Shown here one piece after another: positions 52,501 through 61,535 of a stretch of DNA of 64,000 nt. The stretch's first letter is position 1, and every line of letters starts with the position of its first letter. The DNA is from Oscillospiraceae bacterium (GTDB lineage: Bacteria > Bacillota > Clostridia > Oscillospirales > Ruminococcaceae). Under the pieces are notes generated by a model, which did no database searches, was not told where the DNA came from, and saw nothing but the letters and a program-made list of their open reading frames with translations. Both the position numbers and the translations under genes were made by a program. The stretch covers positions 1 through 64,000 of the forward strand of contig JAFUAD010000045.1 in the NCBI GenBank assembly GCA_017460835.1, read 5' to 3'.

Positions 52501-52699
52501 TCAGGATGCGAGAAAGCAGAGCGGCTGCGAAATCTCCGACCGGATTATTCTGGAGGTTTCCGGCGCATATCCGGCAGAATATGCAGATTATATCTGCGGC
52601 GAAACACTTGCGTCGTTCGGCACGGTCGCCGCTCCGCTGACCGAGGTCGATGTCGAGGCTGAGCAGGGCAATATCCACATTAAGCTCGCAAAAGCGTAA
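49577..52699 (+). CDS. ileS: Isoleucyl-tRNA synthetase, long (type 2) form
   Basis: IleRS charges tRNA-Ile. At 1040 residues it is the long, eukaryote-like type 2 form rather than the roughly 920-residue type 1 form of Bacillus. The class I signature region reads GPPFPTGIPHHGTVLVSFIKD, so the HIGH motif is HHGT, with Thr in place of the last His. The KMSKS motif is KLSKSNHNYTDP. The editing domain (about 190-390, TTTPWTLPSNLCLA) and the anticodon-binding domain (about 690-830) are present, followed by a C-terminal domain. AAAGGA lies before the ATG. Type 2 enzymes are often tolerant to mupirocin (family knowledge). Confidence 0.95.
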   Translation: MQNYQPLDSRPKLAQIQADMLASWKEEKVFEKSVNNGQAEEVVFYDGPPFPTGIPHHGTVLVSFIKDLIARYHTMKGYSVPRVWGWDCHGLPIETQAEKALGIDSKTEIERKIGIGKFNEACHEIVSKNNETWREYVDQMARWVDYDGAYKTMNLTYMESVMWAFKQCYDKDLIYRDYRVTPYCCRCETSLSISDTRESDSTRPRQDRWIITKFKTDEQIDGKQVYFLAWTTTPWTLPSNLCLAVGENLDYAYVEAENGDVLIACKATLKGFPKVFGKKPVILKECKGAELVGKTYEPLFPYFADMAKEGAFRVVTADYVGSEEGVGIVHTAPAFGEDDYWTCRRHHIPMVNPVDEKGHFTKEVTDFYSETDAKTVIEMNPTVIRFLYDNGKAVADGTIEHNYPHCWRCREPLIYKAMDAWYLNIEKLKPRLIELNNTQVNWIPDSVKDSRFGKWLENARDWNISRNRYWSTPIPIWECPDCKKRVVLGSLDEIEQRSGVRLDNLHRQFVDEITFPCECGAAMKRVPEVLDCWFESGCVPFAQKHYPFENKEWFESHFPCDFIVEYTGQIRCWFYYLHVMATALFDRPAFKNCVVHGTILDENGKKLSKSNHNYTDPMKLMKEFGTDAFRLYLFQSNAMLVGDLRFKDSGIQDMLQQLILPLWNACNFFISYANIDGYHPDALPLPQSDNQLDRWILALLAETEQKITQNMEQYFVNHYTDNLDALMDGLTNWFIRRSRRRFWGKEMTADKKNAYDTLLYVLVNTCKLFAPAAPILSDYLYRILTGEESVHLARFPEIPAEYQDPALLREISIARNVISLAHALRNKNNVKIRQPLSTLKVALVSKDAAEIVTRFTGIIAEELNVKEVVVADDVSAIASVQYAPNFSAIRDLYPERIPVLIKAIKSGSFRMTEDAAVLTIDGQEESLNPEIILVTYQAKDGGHIMSEHGIVVSLDLTITDELRAEGIARDMVRMIQDARKQSGCEISDRIILEVSGAYPAEYADYICGETLASFGTVAAPLTEVDVEAEQGNIHIKLAKA

Positions 52700-52718
52700 T
52701 TTTCATCATACAATAAAC

Positions 52719-52755
52719 CGAGACCGTCCCGGCAAGGGGGCGGTCTCATTTCTTG
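52719..52755 (+). terminator. Terminator after ileS
   Basis: A GC-rich stem, GAGACCG...CGGTCTC (52720-52747), is followed by ATTTCTT. Confidence 0.8.
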
Positions 52756-52781
52756 ACAGGGCTTTTGATTCATGATATAAT
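52753..52781 (+). promoter_or_regulatory. Consensus promoter of the two-gene membrane unit
   Basis: TTGACA (52753-52758) and TATAAT (52776-52781) are 17 nt apart, a perfect sigma-A match starting in the T-tract of the ileS terminator. Confidence 0.88.
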
Positions 52782-52813
52782 AAAAACACAACTGACGCGA
52801 AAGGATATGGCTT

Positions 52814-53131
52814 ATGGACAGAAAAAAGGCGCTGGAGCGCTCAAAAAATGCCGTCACGCTGTTCTTTCGCATCCGGCGCGGGTTCAAAATCTACACCGCT
52901 TTTGCAACCGGCGTTCTCAGCGCCGTTGCACTGTACAGAGAACTGTATCGGTTCAGCGGGAACAGATTCTATGCGGTCGCGCTTGCCGTGCTCGCAGGCG
53001 CGTTCGTCACTGCAATGATGCTGCTGATTCTGGAGATCATCCGCACCTGCATCCGGAAGGGAAAGACAATCGGAGAAAAACTGCTCAGAAAATTCACGGA
53101 ACGAAGGACAGATCATGAAGAAAAAGACTGA
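52814..53131 (+). CDS. Small two-helix membrane protein
   Basis: This is a 105-residue basic protein with two membrane segments (FKIYTAFATGVLSAVALYREL and FYAVALAVLAGAFVTAMMLLILEIIRTC) and charged ends. AAAGGA lies upstream of the ATG at 52814. It overlaps the following phosphoesterase gene by 17 bases, which suggests the two products work together. I do not recognise a family. Confidence 0.75.
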   Translation: MDRKKALERSKNAVTLFFRIRRGFKIYTAFATGVLSAVALYRELYRFSGNRFYAVALAVLAGAFVTAMMLLILEIIRTCIRKGKTIGEKLLRKFTERRTDHEEKD

Positions 53132-55229
53132 CAAACCCCGGCCTAACCATAAAATCAAAGCATTTGTCGATCTCATGTTTGATGAGATCCCGTACAGCCC
53201 GGAGGCAAGCGAGGCACAGCCGAAAATTGAGAAGGCGCTCGGCGAACAGTATGATGCGCTGTGTCAGGAGCACAACGAGGGAGAAGCGCTTGATCTGCTC
53301 CTTTCCGAATACGGAAGCCTGTCAAAAATCGCACAGCTTGCGGGATATACCGGGGAGCAGGCGCTCGCATGGCGCAATGCCGGCGATGCCGCAGACCTGA
53401 AGACGACAAAAAAACTCATGCGAAAACAGCGCCGGCGAACCTATATGGCCGCACTGTTCTCGATGTTTGCCTTTACCGAGCTGATTTGGATGATCTACAA
53501 CGCCGTCAACCTGAACGCGGAGTTTTTCTTCGTGACGGGGATGTGCGCTGTTTTCGTGCTGCTGGCACTCCGCCGCATCCGGAATCTCATCAAAACAGAG
53601 CGTGAAAACCGGGATGCCAAATATGACAATGCCGCATTCAGTTATCTGCGCGCGCTTTCCGATCAGTACACAAAACGGCTGTTCAATTCCGTTGCGCTTC
53701 TGATCGGCGCGGCGTTCGTGTTCATCGGCTCAGAGCTGAGCTTTTATGTATTCGGCAATTCCAAATCCGCCGAGCTCGCGGAAAATTTCTTTTCCAATAT
53801 GATTATGGTCGAGATTCCGCTGTTTCTGCTGGTCAAGAATCTCACTCTGCACCGGCTGATTCAGAAGCGGATCGCACTTCCGGAGCTGAAAAAAGCAAAG
53901 AAATACGGCATTTTCATCACGATTCTCTCGCTGGTTTTCTGGGTCGACGTGACGCTGTTTACGGTCATCGCGAGCAGAACGATCAGCTATCCGGGCAATA
54001 TCTTCCTTGCAGCGGGATTTGTCTTTGCCGCGATCATCCTGCTGCTCGACCTGACCGTGCGGAGAAGCATCGCATTCCGGAATCTGGTGTTCAACCCCAG
54101 AAGGTTCGCCGTTGTGACTGCTGCCGTATTGCTGTGCAGCGGATTCACACTGCTGAACCGCGATACATGGTATACACAAAGCTATATCAATTCTGTTCCC
54201 GTTGTGGAGCATAACACGCACAAGATCGAGTATAACGATGATACCGGCGTATACACCGTCACCGCCTCTACGGAGGATTTCAAAATTCTGCATCTCACTG
54301 ATATTCATATCGGCGGAAGCCTCTACTCGTACAACAAGGATATGAAAGCACTGAAGGCGTGCTTTACCGAGATTGAGCACACGCACCCCGATCTTGTGAT
54401 CGTCACGGGAGATCTTTGCTTTCCGCTCGGCATCATGTCCATGTCTCTGAACAATTCCGCGCCGGTTCAGCAATTCGCGGCATTTATGCGGAATACCGGC
54501 ATTCCGTGGGCATTCACCTACGGCAATCACGATACCGAAACACTCTCAACGCTCAATAAAACCGAACTGAACGAGGTCTACAAATCGCTCTCCTTCAAAA
54601 CCTCCGGAAATCTGCTGTACCCTTATGTTCAGCCGGATATCATGGGCAGAAACAATCAGCTGATCGAGCTGCGCAATTCGGACGGCTCGATGAATACGGG
54701 ACTGTTTCTGATCGACTCTAATGCCTATACCGGCGAGGGCATCAATGTCTACGACTATATCCACGACGATCAGGTGGACTGGTACGCCGGCGAGGTGGAG
54801 CGCATGAACGCCGAGGCCGGGCACACGGTCAATTCTATGGTGTTCTTCCACATTCCGTTACAGGAATACAAAACCGCAACGGAGCTCTATAACGCGGGCA
54901 GCGATGAGGTTCGGTATTTCTTCGGCGAAAACCCCGGCGATCACGGCGGCATCACGAATGATCTGGTGTGCTGCTCGGATTATCCGAGCAAGATGTTCGA
55001 TACCGCGCTGGAGCTCGGCAGCACGACCGGCTTCTTCTGCGGACACGACCACTACAACAATGCGTCGCTCGAATACAAGGGAATCCGCCTGACCTACGGC
55101 ATGAGCATCGACTATCTCGCGATGCCGGGCATTGCAAAGGAAACCAAGCAGCGCGGCGCCGAGCTGATTACCATTCACTCCGACAGCACATGGGATCTCG
55201 AGCAGATTCCGCTCACCTCCATTACATAA
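53115..55229 (+). CDS. Membrane calcineurin-like phosphoesterase with N-terminal HAAS-like domain
   Basis: This 704-residue protein has three parts. The N-terminal 100 residues (FVDLMFDEIPYSPEASEAQPKIEKAL, then LLLSEYGSLSKIAQLAGY) resemble the HAAS/permease-prefix domain. About 105-360 has roughly seven membrane helices. The rest is a calcineurin-type metallophosphoesterase with LTDIHIGG, VTGDLCFP, TYGNHDTE, FFHIPLQEY and GHDHYNNA, the full metal-ligand set. It is a probable membrane-bound phosphodiesterase with its active site outside the cell; the substrate is unknown. It overlaps the upstream small membrane protein gene. Confidence 0.88.
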   Translation: MKKKTDKPRPNHKIKAFVDLMFDEIPYSPEASEAQPKIEKALGEQYDALCQEHNEGEALDLLLSEYGSLSKIAQLAGYTGEQALAWRNAGDAADLKTTKKLMRKQRRRTYMAALFSMFAFTELIWMIYNAVNLNAEFFFVTGMCAVFVLLALRRIRNLIKTERENRDAKYDNAAFSYLRALSDQYTKRLFNSVALLIGAAFVFIGSELSFYVFGNSKSAELAENFFSNMIMVEIPLFLLVKNLTLHRLIQKRIALPELKKAKKYGIFITILSLVFWVDVTLFTVIASRTISYPGNIFLAAGFVFAAIILLLDLTVRRSIAFRNLVFNPRRFAVVTAAVLLCSGFTLLNRDTWYTQSYINSVPVVEHNTHKIEYNDDTGVYTVTASTEDFKILHLTDIHIGGSLYSYNKDMKALKACFTEIEHTHPDLVIVTGDLCFPLGIMSMSLNNSAPVQQFAAFMRNTGIPWAFTYGNHDTETLSTLNKTELNEVYKSLSFKTSGNLLYPYVQPDIMGRNNQLIELRNSDGSMNTGLFLIDSNAYTGEGINVYDYIHDDQVDWYAGEVERMNAEAGHTVNSMVFFHIPLQEYKTATELYNAGSDEVRYFFGENPGDHGGITNDLVCCSDYPSKMFDTALELGSTTGFFCGHDHYNNASLEYKGIRLTYGMSIDYLAMPGIAKETKQRGAELITIHSDSTWDLEQIPLTSIT

Positions 55230-55236
55230 GCACCGC

Positions 55237-57287
<2,051 letters not shown>

Positions 57288-57295
57288 TCATATCA

Positions 57296-57541
57296 GCGCG
57301 TCACACCGGAAAATAAAGTGCCTCCGGCGGATTGGTAATGGGGCTCTGCCCCAAACCCCGCCAAAGGGACATCGTCCCTTTGGAATCCCTTTGCGGCATC
57401 CCGGCAGTCCCCATGAAGGGGGCTGCCGGGATGCTATAATGGGAGTCCAGAGGGATAGTATCCCTCTGGCAGGGGGTGTGGGGGACGGCGTCCCCCACTG
57501 CCCATCGCTGAAGGGCACCTTTATTCTCTGGTGTGCCGCGC
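57296..57541. repeat. MITE-like nested inverted-repeat element
   Basis: The two ends match as inverted repeats: GCGCGTCACACCGG at 57296 and its near complement ending GGTGTGCCGCGC at 57541. The match continues inward for about 100 bp per arm with mismatches. Each arm contains its own hairpins (CCAAAGGGAC with GTCCCTTTGG at 57361-57383; CCAGAGGGATA with TATCCCTCTGG at 57447-57469; GTGGGGGACG with CGTCCCCCAC). A central 11-bp stem, CATCCCGGCAG with CTGCCGGGATG, completes it. No coding capacity was seen and no clear target-site duplication was found. Confidence 0.7.
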
Positions 57542-57551
57542 CGATGTATGG

Positions 57552-57610
57552 ATAAAACAGAAAGCCGCGTGAGCGGTTCGGAACGGGCGATGCCCGCCGC
57601 TCACGCGGCT
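57552..57610 (-). terminator. Terminator after the Cys-rich protein gene
   Basis: On the minus strand a 14-bp perfect stem (57597-57610 with 57563-57576) is followed by TTCTGTTTT. Confidence 0.85.
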
Positions 57611-57619
57611 ATGTAGGGT

Positions 57620-58429
57620 TTACTGTGTAACCGCGCTGCCCGGCTGATAACCCTCAAAGCCGGTATAGCGCAGTGTCTGCGCACCGCTGTTCTGTGCGGG
57701 ATCGGCCGTCCCGGGCATCTGCGGCAGAAATTCGTCTGTCGGGAAGGACAGTCTGCTGAAGATCTCGCAGGGCGAATCGGTGCAGTCTGCGGAGCAGGTT
57801 TTTGTCGGGACGCTGTACGGGTACGCCGCGACGGTCATGGTCACGGGTCTGGTCAGCTCGATGACCGAGAACACGCCGAGTGTCAGCACGACCGCTCTGC
57901 GCGGCGGCGGCAGGGGCATCCCCGGCTGGGGCGTCTGACCGGGCGCGGGCAGCCCCGGCATCATGGCGATTCTGGTCTCCAGCGCGATCGGATCGACGCA
58001 CTGGCAGCTTGCGGTCGGCAGATTGACAACCTCGCAGCAGGTGTTGGTGTCGCCGATTCTGGCGCCGTTGCTGAAAAATGTCTTGGTGCTGGATTCGCTG
58101 CCGTAGAGAATCACGCTCTTGGAGGCGGACGCCGTTCCGCGCAGGGTGATCGGCGCATCGCAGCTTCGCTCATAGGCGAGCAGCTCGACGCCGAATGCAT
58201 AGGTCACATCGACAGAATAATACCCTCTGTTGAACGGGATCGGCTCGACGCTCATGCAGACATTCTCGATCGAGCAGCATCTTGTCTTGACGGATGTCAC
58301 CTGCTCCGGCAGCTCGCCGTTTTCGAGCATGACCTGCAAATTCGTGATGCAGTCCTTGTCAGAGCAGCTGTCAAACACACGGTCAACTTTGACTGCGACG
58401 GCAGATGCCGCTGTGTTTTCTTCATTCAT
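57620..58429 (-). CDS. Cys-rich protein, possibly spore-coat associated
   Basis: This is a 269-residue protein with no signal peptide or membrane helix and many Cys residues, often paired or adjacent (FDSCSDKDC, RCCSIENVC, NTCCEVV, SCQC, CSADCTDSPC). The opening VKVDRVFDSCSDKDCITNLQV recurs in Clostridia proteins I cannot name with certainty. A Pro/Met-rich loop lies at about 155-175 (PGLPAPGQTPQPGMPLPPP). AGGGAGG precedes the ATG. Upstream is a motif like a mother-cell sporulation promoter. A coat or exosporium role is plausible from Cys content and promoter but unproven. Confidence 0.75.
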   Translation of the reverse strand: MNEENTAASAVAVKVDRVFDSCSDKDCITNLQVMLENGELPEQVTSVKTRCCSIENVCMSVEPIPFNRGYYSVDVTYAFGVELLAYERSCDAPITLRGTASASKSVILYGSESSTKTFFSNGARIGDTNTCCEVVNLPTASCQCVDPIALETRIAMMPGLPAPGQTPQPGMPLPPPRRAVVLTLGVFSVIELTRPVTMTVAAYPYSVPTKTCSADCTDSPCEIFSRLSFPTDEFLPQMPGTADPAQNSGAQTLRYTGFEGYQPGSAVTQ

Positions 58430-58480
58430 GGCAATTCCTCCCTGTATAGATTTGGGTTTCCTTGCGGAATCCTCACTGAC

Positions 58481-58507
58481 AATGTATGTCAGGCAGGGAG
58501 AAAATGT
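58481..58507 (-). promoter_or_regulatory. Candidate SigK/SigE-type sporulation promoter
   Basis: On the minus strand CATACATT (58481-58488) matches the -10 of SigE/SigK promoters, and AC (58506-58507) lies 17 nt upstream as in SigK sites. No sigma-A site was found here. The start codon is about 45 nt downstream. Confidence 0.4.
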
Positions 58508-58539
58508 GACTCAATCGCAGAAAAAAACGCACGCAGCGC

Positions 58540-58878
58540 TCAGGTATTCTTGTCTACCTCGTGAAATGTCTTGAGATTGCCGATTTTCTCATTGCGCTCG
58601 GCGAGAACCTCCTCGACCTCAGACCAGTCGAGTCCCTGATTCGCCGCGAGCACCATGACATGATAAAGCAGGTCATTGATCTCATTTTTCAGCTCGTCAT
58701 TGTCACCGTTTTTTGCGGCGATGACGGTCTCGGTGGCTTCCTCGCCGACCTTCTTGCAGATCTTATCGACGCCCTTCTCAAAGAGATACGCCGTATAGGA
58801 CTTCTCCGGCGCCTGTCCTGCATCGAAGGCGGCCTTTCTCGCCTTGATGACCTCGAAAATTTCTCTGTAAACTGTCAT
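58540..58878 (-). CDS. hisE: Phosphoribosyl-ATP diphosphatase
   Basis: HisE hydrolyses phosphoribosyl-ATP to phosphoribosyl-AMP, the second step of histidine synthesis. The 112-residue MazG-like protein shows [31 protein letters not shown] and [23 protein letters not shown]. The ATG overlaps the hisI stop by four bases. The two are separate genes here, not the fused HisIE seen in many bacteria. Confidence 0.97.
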   Translation of the reverse strand: MTVYREIFEVIKARKAAFDAGQAPEKSYTAYLFEKGVDKICKKVGEEATETVIAAKNGDNDELKNEINDLLYHVMVLAANQGLDWSEVEEVLAERNEKIGNLKTFHEVDKNT

Positions 58879-59231
58879 TGGTTTTTCTCCTCATCCTCTT
58901 TGTAAATTTCCCGGAAAAAGCAGCTATATGCGCCGGTGTGGCAGGCAACGCCGGTCTGCTTCACATTCACCAGCAGCGTGTCCTCGTCGCAGTCCGCGAA
59001 GATCGAGACGACCCTTTGCAGATGGCCGGAGGTTGCGCCCTTGTTCCAGTATTCCTGCCGCGAGCGGCTCCAGAACCATGTGTATCCGGTTTCGAGCGTG
59101 CGTTTGAGGCTCTCCTTGTTCATGTATGCGAGCATCAGCACGGTTTTGGTATCAACCTCATAGCAGATCGCGGGGATCAGCTCCGACTTGACAAAATAGC
59201 GGTCGAGGTCGTTGATGTCAATTTCGATCAT
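58875..59231 (-). CDS. hisI: Phosphoribosyl-AMP cyclohydrolase
   Basis: HisI opens the adenine ring of phosphoribosyl-AMP, the third step of histidine synthesis. The 118-residue zinc enzyme has [39 protein letters not shown], and the metal Cys residues in DCDEDTLLV and [18 protein letters not shown] precedes the ATG. hisI and hisE form a two-gene unit with its own promoter, about 18 kb from hisZGDC. Confidence 0.97.
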   Translation of the reverse strand: MIEIDINDLDRYFVKSELIPAICYEVDTKTVLMLAYMNKESLKRTLETGYTWFWSRSRQEYWNKGATSGHLQRVVSIFADCDEDTLLVNVKQTGVACHTGAYSCFFREIYKEDEEKNQ

Positions 59232-59261
59232 CTGCCTTCTCCTTTCGGTTCGTATGGCTCT

Positions 59262-59290
59262 ATTATACCACAGCAGCGCCGCGATTGCAA
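59262..59290 (-). promoter_or_regulatory. Promoter of hisIE
   Basis: TTGCAA (59285-59290) and TATAAT (59262-59267) on the minus strand are 17 nt apart. Confidence 0.78.
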
Positions 59291-59294
59291 GCGG

Positions 59295-60767
59295 TTATTG
59301 CGGGGGTCCGATGTTCTTCCAGTTGGAGACATCGCACTGACCGTATTGATTATCCCCTGTAGCTACAACTGTTCCGTCCGCCTTTAAGCCGATGGTGTGA
59401 TCGCGGCCAGCAGAAATTGCGATAATATCGTTCCAATCGGAGACATTGCATTGGCCAAATTCGTTATCACCCACTGCAACCACTGAACCATCAGCCATTA
59501 AACCAACAGAATGGTCACGGCCAGCAGAAATCGCGATAATATTCTTCCATTCAGAAACATTACATTGTCCGAATTCGTTATTTCCTACTGCCACAACTTT
59601 TCCATTTGGCATTAGGCCGACAGAATGATTCCTGCCAGCAGATATCGCTGCAATATTCTTCCACGCGGAAACATTACATTGACCGAATTCGTTATAACCA
59701 GTTGCCAAAACCGTGCCGTCCGCCTTTAATCCAACAGTATGTAATGCTCCGGAACGAACTGCTACGATGTATGTCCAGCCAGAGACATCACCCTGACCGT
59801 CATCATTATTCCCTGCGGCCACAACTGTTCCGTCAATCCTTAACCCAAGTGTGTTTTTCCAACCGGCAGCAATTGCAGCAATATTCTTCCACGCGGAAAC
59901 ATTACATTGACCGAGTCCGTTATAACCAGTTGCCGCCACTGTACCATTATTCCTTAGTCCGACAGTATGTATGTTTCTAGCTGCAACTTCAACAATCCTA
60001 TTCCAACTGGATACATCGCATTGATTATTAGTATTCAATCCTGTTGCTACTACCGTCCCGTCTGACTTTAGACCAATTGTATGACAGTATCCGGCGGAAA
60101 TGCATTTTGCATAGTTTTGTGCTGCCTTTTGTTCCTGAGAATAGCTATGTGTTGTGGTAGTCGTGAAGGTAGTAGTTGTCGTTGACACTGTCACAGTGGG
60201 CGCCCCACTCTGCTGTGCGGCGTCGGTGCTCGCCGCGGGCGGGGCGGTTTCGGCGGTCGTTTCGGTTGTTTCGGTGCCGGCGGTTCCGGTCGTCATCACC
60301 GCATCGGTAACGGCGGGCGCGGTCGAGGTCTCGTCCTGCACGGGCGCGGTATCGTCCATGCTGACCTCGGCAATCAGGCTTTCGGGGTCGCCGGTTCTGA
60401 GCCCGTTGCTTTGGCGGTTGCGGTTCAGCGCAACGGTCACCGCAACCGCCGCGCACACTGCCGCCGCAGCGATGCCCGCCGAAATCCATTTCCCGATCTT
60501 CGGGGAGCGCTGCCGGTCGGTTTTCTTCGCAGCTTCGTGTATTTCCGGTTCCGTCTCAGCGGTTCCCCCGCCCTGTACGGCCTGCGCCCCGGCTGCCGCG
60601 AATACATCAACCGGCTCCGGCGCAGAGGGCTCAAAGGGTGCGGGCGGCGGAGCGGCAGGCGTCTGCTCCGGCTCCGTCGATGCCTCAGCCAGCGCGAGAA
60701 ATTCCTGCAAAAGCTCGGCTTTCTCGGCATCGCTCAGCGCATAATAGGTCATGATCTTCTGTTTCAT
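59295..60767 (-). CDS. Membrane-anchored RCC1-repeat protein
   Basis: This protein of about 490 residues has a cytoplasmic N-terminal helix (KIMTYYALSDAEKAELLQEFLALAEA), a Pro/Ala-rich region, and one membrane helix (WISAGIAAAAVCAAVAVTVAL, about 94-114). A Thr/Ser/Ala-rich linker with TTTTTFTTTTT (about 185-205) leads to seven RCC1-like repeats of 38 residues with the core HTVGLKADGTVVATGxNxxGQCNVSxWKNI. The repeats probably form a propeller outside the cell. The repeat part is visibly AT-richer than the N-terminal part. The ATG at 60767 has AGGA 8 nt upstream. The ligand is unknown. Confidence 0.85.
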   Translation of the reverse strand: MKQKIMTYYALSDAEKAELLQEFLALAEASTEPEQTPAAPPPAPFEPSAPEPVDVFAAAGAQAVQGGGTAETEPEIHEAAKKTDRQRSPKIGKWISAGIAAAAVCAAVAVTVALNRNRQSNGLRTGDPESLIAEVSMDDTAPVQDETSTAPAVTDAVMTTGTAGTETTETTAETAPPAASTDAAQQSGAPTVTVSTTTTTFTTTTTHSYSQEQKAAQNYAKCISAGYCHTIGLKSDGTVVATGLNTNNQCDVSSWNRIVEVAARNIHTVGLRNNGTVAATGYNGLGQCNVSAWKNIAAIAAGWKNTLGLRIDGTVVAAGNNDDGQGDVSGWTYIVAVRSGALHTVGLKADGTVLATGYNEFGQCNVSAWKNIAAISAGRNHSVGLMPNGKVVAVGNNEFGQCNVSEWKNIIAISAGRDHSVGLMADGSVVAVGDNEFGQCNVSDWNDIIAISAGRDHTIGLKADGTVVATGDNQYGQCDVSNWKNIGPPQ

Positions 60768-60862
60768 ATCAATCATCCTGTTCCCGTGACACTGCGGTGT
60801 CACTGACAAATGCTTCGGTCTGATTCCGGCGCAATAGATAAAAAAATCCCTGCGCTTTTTAT

Positions 60863-60891
60863 ATTATAGCATATTATGTAGAAAAACGCAA
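60863..60891 (-). promoter_or_regulatory. Probable promoter of the RCC1 gene (first repeat copy)
   Basis: TTGCGT (60886-60891) and TATAAT (60863-60868) on the minus strand are 17 nt apart, with an extended -10 (TGC). This is the copy with the best -10; the other repeat copies carry TATAAC or TATAAG. Confidence 0.6.
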
Positions 60892-61195
60892 TGGGAGCCG
60901 GAGAAAAAAACATACAAAAAGATTGCTTGGGAGTTAAAACGGAGCCGGGCACTGCCCGGTTATAGCATATTATGTAGAAAAGCGCAATGGGCGCGAGAGA
61001 AATATGTATGAAAGAAACTGCCGGGGAGCAGAACCGGAGGCCGGCACTGCCGGCTTATAGCATATTATCCCGAAAAGTTCAATGGGAGCCGGAGAAAAAA
61101 CATACAAAAAGATTGCTTGGGAGTTAAAACGGAGGCCGGCACTGCCGGCTTATAGCATATTATGTAGAAAAGCGCAATGGGAGCCGGAGAAAAAG
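60864..61195 (-). repeat. Tandem repeat, about 95-bp unit, 3.5 copies
   Basis: Units start with TTATAGCATATTAT at 60864, 60960, 61055 and 61150, so the period is 96, 95 and 95 bp; the last copy is partial. Each full unit ends in a GCCGGCACTGCCGGC-type hairpin and, read on the minus strand, has a -35/-10 like pair. Copies 1 and 3 are nearly identical, while copy 2 differs in its middle. Confidence 0.85.
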
Positions 61196-61535
61196 TCTGA
61201 GAAAAGGAAAGCTTTTCTTGCAGAAAACCACTTGACAATGTGAACGAAACGTGATAGAATATACTTGTATTGTAATGTGAGGAATTATAAACATCAGACA
61301 AAACTCACAGCCGCCCATGCGGAAAAACGTGCTTTCCGGCCTTCTGCGGGTGCTGCGCAATACGGCGGGAGCCTTCCTGAAAAAAGGCTGTCTGTTTTGG
61401 CTTTTATTCCTTGAAGGGGGGAAAGAGGCGCTTGCTTTTGCCGAGATACAAAAACGGCCGGCAGCCTCTTTCATGAGACTAGTCTCAGAATGACATACGG
61501 GGAAAACGAATATCATCAATATTCGGGAGGAGAAT
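61196..61535 (+). promoter_or_regulatory. rfbA promoter and long leader with hairpins
   Basis: This region holds the promoter at 61232 and about 270 nt of leader. Within it AGCCTT...AAGGCT (about 61371-61389) is followed by GTCTGTTTT, like an attenuator, and a 14-bp perfect palindrome TGAGACTAGTCTCA lies at 61474-61487. No gene was seen. Confidence 0.45.
61232..61260 (+). promoter_or_regulatory. Promoter of the rfbA-rfbB unit
   Basis: TTGACA (61232-61237) and TAGAAT (61255-61260) are 17 nt apart. Confidence 0.75.

Noticed and set aside
49553..52678. A 1041-codon open frame antisense to ileS
   Set aside because: It mirrors the ileS codon pattern and has no recognisable domain, so it is a frame shadow.
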